20,193 bases of DNA from positions 1 to 20,193 of IMG/VR virus record IMGVR_UViG_3300032294_001568, one strand, 5' to 3'. The notes under the pieces are model-generated. The model did not search any database. It saw only the letters and a list, made by a program, of their open reading frames with translations, and was not told the origin of the DNA. The stretch is from a virus. Made by a program: the position numbers and the translations under genes. Below are positions 9,001-15,544 of the stretch, piece by piece (within the stretch, counting starts at the first letter, position 1; each line of letters opens with the position of its first letter).

Positions 9001-10965
9001 TCCTCATTATATCATCCACCATATGATTTTGTTGTTAGTAATTTTTCTGCCGTTACAACAAATACTATTCAATATTATTCATCTTTAGACAAAGAACATC
9101 CTAATACATATTTAGGTGGAGATGTTGATGATAACACATCAACACCAAACGAGATATTTTATAGATTAGGTACACCAACAGTAAATAGTGAAAGACAAGG
9201 TAATGTAGAGGGTGGATCATATTTAGGTACTTCAACACAAGCATGTGATAGCCAAAGTAGTATTACTTCGATCAATGCTAAACTATATTCACCAGCTTAT
9301 GTTACAACAAATAACATACTTTCGGTTACAATTAATAATGGAACGTTTACACATTGGGGACAAACCGTTAATAACGCAAAACTTGTTTTAAGAACCGATA
9401 GATTACCGACGTCAGATATAACACAAAATGTGGGTGTCGATTGTTATGCTTTACACCAAAATGAAAAATTTGTTAGCTATATTGTTAATGGCGCCGAATC
9501 AGTTCCAACAGTAAACACTAGTAGCACCGCAACTGACTCAACTAATAATTCTCAAGATATATCTGGAGATACCCCAAGTTTCACAGATGCTGTTCTTGGT
9601 TCTTTTAGTTGTGAAGGAATGGTTCCACTAAAATGTTATCAAAGTACTACAGACAGTAATGGGGATCCTACTGTTCAAGTGTTAAGTCCATGTCCTGATA
9701 ATGAAGATCCTGTTAGAATAAGTGGTGGTTGTTATCGTTTAGTTCAAAAACCATATGTTGTTGGTATTGGTAGAGATATACAAAATTTTTTAGAATGGAA
9801 AACAAGATTTAGATTTATGTTTGGTGCATGTAGAGGTGTGTTCTCACATGTATTTCAAAACAATTGGGTTAATGGTGTTTTATATATGTTTTCATTTAAA
9901 AAACAAACTATTTTTGATATTGTAGGGCAACCAAAAAAATATAAGTTTTGTGGTACATTTGACAATATATACAGACAAGGACAAGGTCCGATTTTTTATA
10001 CTGAAAACACAACAAACTCATTTTTTTACAGATCATCACCATATGATGGAAATAACTTTGTTGGGCAAGTTCTACAACAATCAACTTACAGTAACCCAAA
10101 TACTTATACAACACCAAATTTTAAAGGAACTAACGACAGAAACTTATTTTTTCCTACAACTATAATGGATTTAGGACCTAGAGATGAATTTATTAGTGAA
10201 ATATGTAATAATAGTGCATTTCAAGGATATATTGTTGATACAGTTAAATCGTCTTCATTTAATGATACTGCGGATATCTTGCAGTTAGCAATCATATCTA
10301 GATTGATGAACTCAAATTGGTTAAGTTCATTATTTAATGCTGGAGATGCTTCAATAAATAAATTATTTTCTAGAAGTGAAGATAGGTTAGATGGTGATAT
10401 TACACAAATGTTTAGTATTAATTCAGAATATGGTGTAGAACCGTTTAGTGATGATAATTATGGTGATAATGATTTATTTGTTCAAACAACAGGAGATGCT
10501 CTTGTTGGCATTTTCTTTTCATCAAATACTGAAAATAGAAAATTAATAAGCCCAGGCGTTGTTACTTTTTCAACAACACCACCATTATTTAATTATTATG
10601 GGTTTCCAAAATCACAAGAAGTACCGGTTTATAAATGGAAAAATGATAATCAAACAACTATTTTTGGTAGTGACACTAATGATTGGGTAACGGCACCTCC
10701 ATATTATTCACAAAAATATCAAGATCTAAATTTTGGATTACCAGCACCACCAGCATTGTCACCTTATTTTAATAATTCTAATACGGGACAAAAAGGTTAT
10801 ATTTATAATTCAGACCCAACAGGTAACCCAATAAGTACGTGGCCATCATCTCAATCAAGTTCATTTATTGTCGGAGCTCCTTATCATTTTTATTTTGGAT
10901 TAAGAAAAGGGAAAAGTGCTATTAACAGATATATAACTAAATATTTTTTAAATCAAGATGTCTAA
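6031..10965 (+). CDS. Very large putative baseplate/tail protein with a carboxypeptidase-regulatory-like N-terminus and an internal hydrophobic block
   Basis: I cannot assign this 1644-residue protein to a named family. Residues from about 54 (GRVITNGGYGIPNVNVSVFV) to about 180 look like a carboxypeptidase regulatory-like beta-sandwich: a Gly-Arg-Val strand, a Pro-Asn-Val turn, and a closing Gly-Asp-Phe-Met-Ile-Ile-Gly-Val-Pro stretch. Residues 486-577 are strongly hydrophobic and could form three or four membrane helices, ending in Lys-Lys-Trp. A cysteine cluster, DCEACPC (C600, C603, C605), and a Gly-rich linker follow. The remaining roughly 1000 residues are Asn/Thr/Ser/Tyr-rich and beta-like, as in virion proteins. 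In T4, gp7 follows gp6, so a peripheral wedge role is possible from position alone. The hydrophobic block is unexpected for a baseplate protein and could act in membrane contact or DNA entry. The last eight bases overlap the next gene. Confidence 0.85.
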   Translation: MTKTYRIRTTPGDDKNIRININQDFDFLEILSLKLRQDDVYTRFCADYGVVAGRVITNGGYGIPNVNVSVFVPLSTEDENDPVISTLYPYKNITQKNEDGYRYNLLPYKQEYQGHTPTGTFPDREDVLTRREVLEVYEKYYKYTVKTNESGDFMIIGVPLGSQVVMMDLDLSNIGCFSLSPSDLIRLGIGSAGQFNGPQFKSSTDIDSLPQIVNQKKEINVTSFWGENEICEIGITRVDFDLRDLGIEIKPQAIFMGSLVSSTEEDFLKSNCKPKKNTGNLCDMTTASGKILAIRQTINYDSTGLPILEQFLLPEGGNVIDDDGTWLVEVPMNLDYVVTDEFGNQVISNDPNIGIPTKGKYRFRIQYQNEDGLNNDILRADYLVPNIREYGWNSNGLFSSVNQTQQLKSYAFSLDWNDYVDPQAAINCEDFFYEFNYNKVYTIANFIDRWKWGYNRSRHLGIKEITDRACATTNNRFPVNDGVRNFDFLFFLFNLMVTIFSPIMIALIPLIHIIAFLFPILKWVLVVFIAGLLGYFAIYFGIGAVSAWPAIGLAILNGLATIVFATALSLYTALIIKKWDAIKDAKFKGINLPMMSFPDCEACPCDSPDLETDEISGNAFGGGQGGNNQVGDYTIYSRGASGFLAPVNTVITWSSFNPDNIEEDDYGTNKQEKYIADQYGVRYAIAGYQQYGSSLFGVPIVWKYSPTERFFRQKTITLSHSLNLMNLRTRYFDSVAPNIIQTTVVNPGTPASGSFTDNVLILLCNNDIINQYQSGTVVSFNDINNINDPNLTGVTIENQFGSNSITGTSSNGTFGVQLKYINTNATEQSTTVYLTGDSLVSEYKFKTGVEYFQVITGMTAQQALNIASSQPNTYDSILRRYMISTIQEICYWPDGSSNTVSQNVNPFTLINDWQNLSVLFLVKGVDVWTKKQNIKYDLSRLFGFSSFNNQVSVTGNFFMNIPIQKPTGAAGIVNDKSPESHLTTTAPYATSSLYHPPYDFVVSNFSAVTTNTIQYYSSLDKEHPNTYLGGDVDDNTSTPNEIFYRLGTPTVNSERQGNVEGGSYLGTSTQACDSQSSITSINAKLYSPAYVTTNNILSVTINNGTFTHWGQTVNNAKLVLRTDRLPTSDITQNVGVDCYALHQNEKFVSYIVNGAESVPTVNTSSTATDSTNNSQDISGDTPSFTDAVLGSFSCEGMVPLKCYQSTTDSNGDPTVQVLSPCPDNEDPVRISGGCYRLVQKPYVVGIGRDIQNFLEWKTRFRFMFGACRGVFSHVFQNNWVNGVLYMFSFKKQTIFDIVGQPKKYKFCGTFDNIYRQGQGPIFYTENTTNSFFYRSSPYDGNNFVGQVLQQSTYSNPNTYTTPNFKGTNDRNLFFPTTIMDLGPRDEFISEICNNSAFQGYIVDTVKSSSFNDTADILQLAIISRLMNSNWLSSLFNAGDASINKLFSRSEDRLDGDITQMFSINSEYGVEPFSDDNYGDNDLFVQTTGDALVGIFFSSNTENRKLISPGVVTFSTTPPLFNYYGFPKSQEVPVYKWKNDNQTTIFGSDTNDWVTAPPYYSQKYQDLNFGLPAPPALSPYFNNSNTGQKGYIYNSDPTGNPISTWPSSQSSSFIVGAPYHFYFGLRKGKSAINRYITKYFLNQDV

Positions 10966-12685
10966 CCAAAGTGAAATAAGAGTAGTTTTAGGATCTAAAA
11001 GATTTGCGGCAAATGAAAATAAAGGTGTTTGGATACAACCACCATTAACTTCAGACCAAAGAGAATTTGTTGAGGGTGATAGAACTATATTAGTAGACCA
11101 ACAAACCATTTTTGACAATGAAAGACAAAGTAGTAATAAATTTAGAATCGCAGGTAAAATAACTAATATCATAAATAATGATGTTTCAGGAAAAACTAGT
11201 TATTCACCTTATAAATTAAATTTATATTATACAAATCCTTTACAAAACGCCATTACATCATTAAACAACCCATCTTTAGCGTGGGAAGGTTACCCACAAT
11301 ATAATGAATTTGCGATTAGTAGAAATGAAGGAATACCAAACCACATACCGTTTATAAATAAAAGTGCATCAACATACAATTGGTCTTTTTATATTTCATA
11401 TGCTTTTTCTAGTACAACAGCACAAACAATGTCATACACAAATGAAAAATTTAATGTAACGAATAGTAATTTTATTTGTGGTGACGGTATACCATATGTT
11501 ATTAATTCAGGTCAATTTAACGGAAAAAGTTTAGTTTATTTTTATTGTGCCACAAACCATAACTTACAGGTTGGAGATTACGTTGAACTATCAACACCAA
11601 TTAATAATAAAAATACTTTTATTGTTTATTCATTAGGTGATGAAACATATAGATCTGAAGAAAATGTTTTTGCAATATATGATTTAAAATTTAATTCAAC
11701 AGACATACAAACAGGAACTTACGGAACCTTAAAGAGAATTACAAATATATCAAATTCGGCAGAAACAAAATCAATTTATTATGTTAGATTACATAAAATA
11801 TTAAAAACACCTGAAAGTTGCAATATTTCAAAAGCTGGTTTTGAAAACAATCCATTTTTTGTAAAAAGAAAAGTTGAATACTCAGCATTAACGCCAAATC
11901 AAATTGAAAGAATATCAGTTAAAGATGGAACACAAAGTTTTTCATATACGTTTGATAGTGATGTTTCAATTGATGGTTTAATGGATAATAATGGAAAACC
12001 AATAACTGAACTTTTTTTAACATTAATTGAAAGAGGTTATATGGGTTGGTTTAATAAACCATATCCTAACCAAAACTCACAACCAACTGGTTTAGATATA
12101 GGGTGGGAATTTAATTTTTTAAATAATTCTATTGATAACTGGTGGGACAAAACTTCTGCCATTAATAAAGACAATATACCTGTAAATTCTTATATAGCTA
12201 ATAATCAAACTTTTTATTATAACGAATACTTAAATGTTAATGATGTTATAAAAGGTGATTTTTGTGAATATAATTATTATGAACAAAAAGAATATGTTTT
12301 ATCAAAAATGGTTCATAAATATTCATTTAATGACCAAATATTTAGTAATAACGCAGCAACAAACTTACCTTTTGGTTATTTATATGTTCCACATAACAGT
12401 ATAAAAATAAAACAATTTAGTGATTATATCGAAAGTGGATCTAAAGATTTAGTGGACAATATACCTGGATATTCTTGGTATAGTGAATATGATGATGTTT
12501 GGTATTGGAGAGATCTTTACACATACGGTTACATCGATGGGGAAGGTTTGGGTGTTGATTACCCATTTATAAATGGTAGTCATTATCCTTTTACTAATTT
12601 AATATTTTTACAATATCCTGTTAAAAGAGATATAAATCTACAATCTTTAATAATAAAACCTTTAACTGACGATAACTGTGAATAA
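10958..12685 (+). CDS. Unrecognised putative virion (baseplate/tail) protein, 575 aa
   Basis: I do not recognise the family. The protein has no signal peptide or membrane segment. Composition is rich in Asn, Tyr, Ser and Phe with alternating hydrophobic residues, as in beta-rich phage structural proteins. Residues near the N-terminus (GVWIQPPLTSDQREF) and a middle part with HNLQVGDYVELS look like small beta-barrel pieces. The C-terminal region, around residues 505-527, is crowded with Trp and Tyr (YSEYDDVWYWRDLYTYGYID), which could form a tight core or a ligand surface. The ATG lies inside the end of the 1644-aa gene with an eight-base overlap (ATGTCTAA), so its translation is probably coupled. 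The next gene overlaps its end in the same way. Its location between wedge-type genes supports a role in the baseplate or fibre attachment, but this is inference. Confidence 0.85.
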   Translation: MSNQSEIRVVLGSKRFAANENKGVWIQPPLTSDQREFVEGDRTILVDQQTIFDNERQSSNKFRIAGKITNIINNDVSGKTSYSPYKLNLYYTNPLQNAITSLNNPSLAWEGYPQYNEFAISRNEGIPNHIPFINKSASTYNWSFYISYAFSSTTAQTMSYTNEKFNVTNSNFICGDGIPYVINSGQFNGKSLVYFYCATNHNLQVGDYVELSTPINNKNTFIVYSLGDETYRSEENVFAIYDLKFNSTDIQTGTYGTLKRITNISNSAETKSIYYVRLHKILKTPESCNISKAGFENNPFFVKRKVEYSALTPNQIERISVKDGTQSFSYTFDSDVSIDGLMDNNGKPITELFLTLIERGYMGWFNKPYPNQNSQPTGLDIGWEFNFLNNSIDNWWDKTSAINKDNIPVNSYIANNQTFYYNEYLNVNDVIKGDFCEYNYYEQKEYVLSKMVHKYSFNDQIFSNNAATNLPFGYLYVPHNSIKIKQFSDYIESGSKDLVDNIPGYSWYSEYDDVWYWRDLYTYGYIDGEGLGVDYPFINGSHYPFTNLIFLQYPVKRDINLQSLIIKPLTDDNCE

Positions 12686-13514
12686 TAATTATTTTAGATA
12701 TAGTGTTTCACCAAATGAACGGTTCATTAATATACCCGTTCAAATTGCATTTGATAATTTAGGAAGAGAAGACGGTATTGTAAACTTTGAAAATGATGTC
12801 TTAACAGAAATTATTAATGGTATTGATGATTTTGAAACTACGAGATTTGCAAATGCACCATACCCCACAAACCCAAGTGTAACTGAGGTTAATTATCAAT
12901 TTTCTTTTTTTAATTATAATAATAGTATTTCAGCTGCAACATCATCAGCATGGTCTGATTTATATGAAAATCAAACATTCACAAACAGCGAAGTTTATTA
13001 TTTTGCAAATTCGTTTAAAAATAGTTTTTTTAAATTGGATTTTTATGATACTAATACAAACGAAAATCAAAGAGCATATTTTAGTGTTATAATACCAACA
13101 CAACAAGGAACAAATATAAATGTACCAATAGGTAATGGACCACAAACTGTAGACATAAAAAGACCTTATTTTATTTTAGATTATGTAGGTGCCGATAAAA
13201 AAGGGTTCTTTTTTTATTGGCTTAAAGAACGTGATTATATAAATATAAATAATTTTTATATGACTGCAAAGTTTTATAACGGTAAAACTGGTCAATTTAT
13301 ACGTTTAATGAATGAACCACAATCGAGTTTTAATGGTTCAGATAAATTTAATTTTGATAAAAGCATTTATTTCTATTATAAGGTTGTATTAGATTATACT
13401 AATTATGAATATGAAATTTTTAAAGAAATACCACAAGTTGGACAACAACCGGTATTAGTTAGAGTAGGGGACAACGCAAACCCAATAAAATGGTATGAAT
13501 ATGTTAATCCATAA
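12678..13514 (+). CDS. Unrecognised putative virion protein, 278 aa, GTG start
   Basis: The frame opens with GTG at 12678, overlapping the previous stop by eight bases (GTGAATAA), the same geometry as the preceding junction. It is the only non-ATG start among the genes here. I do not recognise the family. The sequence is beta-like, with many Asn, Phe and Tyr residues and no membrane segment or signal peptide. A central part (KRPYFILDYVGADKKGFFFY, then a Trp-Leu-Lys-Glu-Arg stretch) looks like a folded core. Residues toward the C-terminus (FNFDKSIYFYYKVVLDYTNY) suggest further strands. The stop overlaps the next ATG by one base (TAATG). Unbroken linkage on both sides implies that its product is made with its neighbours and probably assembles with them. 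Confidence 0.82.
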   Translation: MNNNYFRYSVSPNERFINIPVQIAFDNLGREDGIVNFENDVLTEIINGIDDFETTRFANAPYPTNPSVTEVNYQFSFFNYNNSISAATSSAWSDLYENQTFTNSEVYYFANSFKNSFFKLDFYDTNTNENQRAYFSVIIPTQQGTNINVPIGNGPQTVDIKRPYFILDYVGADKKGFFFYWLKERDYININNFYMTAKFYNGKTGQFIRLMNEPQSSFNGSDKFNFDKSIYFYYKVVLDYTNYEYEIFKEIPQVGQQPVLVRVGDNANPIKWYEYVNP

Positions 13515-14602
13515 TGAATGAAATAAGGTATAGTATAGTAATTTCTCCTGAAGTTTTAAAAAATAGTATTGTTACTGAAAATTTTAGTGGTGATAGTGGA
13601 TTGAATACTTTTGGTGTATATTCTGGTATCTCTGAAATTTTAAGTGGAGGAACAAATGGTTCATCATTGTTGACTGGATTAACAATACCAATAATGTTTA
13701 CTCAATCAATAAATGATTTAGGTTTTTATAGTGTTTTTGATGGAGACTTATTACAAAAAGATGTTATTACAAACTTTTTATATTCTGCCGATACCAATAA
13801 CCCTTATAATATTTATGTTTATAATACATCTGGTGATTTAACAATTTCTTATTTATCATTTAGTAGTTTTTATGTTGATTGGGGTGATAACACAACAATA
13901 GATCAAATAACAAACCAACCATTAATGCATAGTTATCAAACAACGCCAGATGTTTACACAATTTCATTTTCAGGGGTTAATAGTTGGGGAACAACAGTAA
14001 TACAAAAACAAATATTTTTACCATCAACAAATGTTACAATATCAAATTTAGAAGGGACTGTAACATTTACACCACAAGGAGGAAATTGGTCAGGAATACC
14101 AACAACTTATGATTTTATTTTTACTGGAGATTCACAAAATAATTATCAATCACAAATATCTAGCACATATACACAAATACCGTTTCCCGTTTCTGGTTTT
14201 ACAACTTCAAAATTATTAAACCTTAAAAGATATGGACCTATACCATATACCATTGGTTACCCATTTTTTAAAAATAACCAATTGTATGGACAAGTTGATG
14301 ATATAACTCCTGACTATACTGAATACACCATAAATGGTATAAAATATTTTGATTTTACAAATGGTAACACATTATATTTGGCCGATAGTTCTGGATTTAC
14401 AATTGATAATATAATATTAAGTGCGATTACAAAAGATGAAAGATTATTGGATTTTGTATATGATCCCGAAGTTCAAAGTAATGTTTATATTGAAAGAGGT
14501 AAATATAGTGCTTTTGAACCACTACAAAGACTAGGTGAAATTGATAACATTGGAGATTTAGTTAGATATGGTTATAACTATTATAAAATTAATACTGTAT
14601 AA
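13514..14602 (+). CDS. Unrecognised putative virion protein with a PKD-like domain, 362 aa
   Basis: The start ATG shares its A with the previous stop (TAATG). An in-frame alternative start is not needed. Residues about 100-172 resemble a PKD-type immunoglobulin-like fold: YVDWGDNTTI at 120-129, then a His-Ser-Tyr, then VYTISFSGVNSWGTT. This mirrors the Trp-Gly-Asp-Gly / His-x-Tyr / Tyr-Thr-Val / Asn-x-x-Gly pattern of PKD domains, which are common in cell-surface and carbohydrate-binding proteins and in some phage fibres. A second beta-rich segment follows at about 173-215. The C-terminal third (GQVDDITPDYTEYTINGIKY onward) is not recognised, and ends in a Tyr-rich tail. No signal peptide is present. 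A structural role at the baseplate or fibre base is plausible; the PKD assignment rests on motif reading alone. Confidence 0.83.
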   Translation: MNEIRYSIVISPEVLKNSIVTENFSGDSGLNTFGVYSGISEILSGGTNGSSLLTGLTIPIMFTQSINDLGFYSVFDGDLLQKDVITNFLYSADTNNPYNIYVYNTSGDLTISYLSFSSFYVDWGDNTTIDQITNQPLMHSYQTTPDVYTISFSGVNSWGTTVIQKQIFLPSTNVTISNLEGTVTFTPQGGNWSGIPTTYDFIFTGDSQNNYQSQISSTYTQIPFPVSGFTTSKLLNLKRYGPIPYTIGYPFFKNNQLYGQVDDITPDYTEYTINGIKYFDFTNGNTLYLADSSGFTIDNIILSAITKDERLLDFVYDPEVQSNVYIERGKYSAFEPLQRLGEIDNIGDLVRYGYNYYKINTV

Positions 14603-14615
14603 AAAAACGACATAA

Positions 14616-14624
14616 ACTATTTAT
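14616..14624 (+). promoter_or_regulatory. Candidate late promoter element ACTATTTAT before the 302-aa gene
   Basis: This is a nine-base identical copy of the element at 6008-6016, ending 11 bases before the ATG. It sits in a 33-base gap, the only break in an otherwise overlapping run of genes from 10958 to the right edge. The gap is otherwise A-rich, with no hairpin. The promoter role is inferred. Confidence 0.42.
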
Positions 14625-14635
14625 AAAATAAAAAA

Positions 14636-15544
14636 ATGGCACTTGGCACATATGGAATTGTAAGACCGGCTGATGTATCACCTGAAGATGTTGATATTAT
14701 TCTTCATTATACGGAATCTAGGGATACTACTGATAATTTTACTTTAAAAAAATTAAATACTGCAAATATTTTAACACCTTATTTTCATAATGCAAATACT
14801 GGAGGAAATGCTGATGTAGAAATATTAGGTGGATTATATAATTTAAAATTACCAACAAGTGAGTTTAATAAAAAAGGTATTTACACATTAATGATAAGAC
14901 CTGCTGAAATTAGAACTACAATTTTAGATTGTGGAGTATTATCATCATTACCAAATGTAAAAGGGTTGATAATAGATATTAATCAGGTCCCTTCACAATT
15001 TAGAAATAAATTTGTTAACCAAGGTTTAGTTGGTTATAGGTTTGAATATCTAAATGATGACGGGACAAAAATACCAAACTTTTTTAGAATTGCTACTTCA
15101 TCTTTTTATTGCGAACCAGTTATAAGTGATCAAACAAATACATCACAAAAAGCAATTAGATATAGATATGTCGATAACCCAACAGATTTAATATTTGTAA
15201 CATTATCACCATCATCCTCACCAACTAATAAACCAACCGCCATACCGTTTATTGGTCAACCTAACCAAAATATAATAATAACAAATACTTTTTTTAATCC
15301 AATTACAATCGATATTCAAATGGCTGAACATGATATAGATACATTGGCAATTGCACTTTACGGTAATCAAACTAAAAGTATTGAAGATGGTATCTATACA
15401 CTTTATGATACTGCGGGTAATATATATAAACAATATAACTTGTTTGAAATTAGAGATAACTTTAATGAGTTACTTTATGAAGTTAGACAAGATCGAAATA
15501 ATAACATTGATTTTAGTAAAAATTTCACAAATATTATTAGTTAA
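14636..15544 (+). CDS. Unrecognised putative virion protein, 302 aa
   Basis: I do not recognise a named family. The N-terminus (MALGTYGIVRPADVSPEDVD) and the beta-rich body, with a Leu-Met-Ile-Arg-Pro strand and later MAEHDIDTLAIALYGNQTKS, read as a compact phage structural protein with no membrane segment or signal peptide. The C-terminal part (IYTLYDTAGNIYKQYNL) looks like a further beta domain. It is the first gene after the third candidate promoter, preceded by an A-rich leader with no Shine-Dalgarno sequence. Its stop overlaps the start of the 982-aa gene by one base (TAATG), so the two are probably translated together and may interact. A part of the baseplate or a fibre connector is the simplest guess from position. 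Confidence 0.84.
   Translation: MALGTYGIVRPADVSPEDVDIILHYTESRDTTDNFTLKKLNTANILTPYFHNANTGGNADVEILGGLYNLKLPTSEFNKKGIYTLMIRPAEIRTTILDCGVLSSLPNVKGLIIDINQVPSQFRNKFVNQGLVGYRFEYLNDDGTKIPNFFRIATSSFYCEPVISDQTNTSQKAIRYRYVDNPTDLIFVTLSPSSSPTNKPTAIPFIGQPNQNIIITNTFFNPITIDIQMAEHDIDTLAIALYGNQTKSIEDGIYTLYDTAGNIYKQYNLFEIRDNFNELLYEVRQDRNNNIDFSKNFTNIIS

Noticed and set aside
9908-10165. Overlapping short frames on both strands
   Set aside because: Both are inside the 1644-residue gene, with no start context and low-complexity translations; they are shadows of the real gene.
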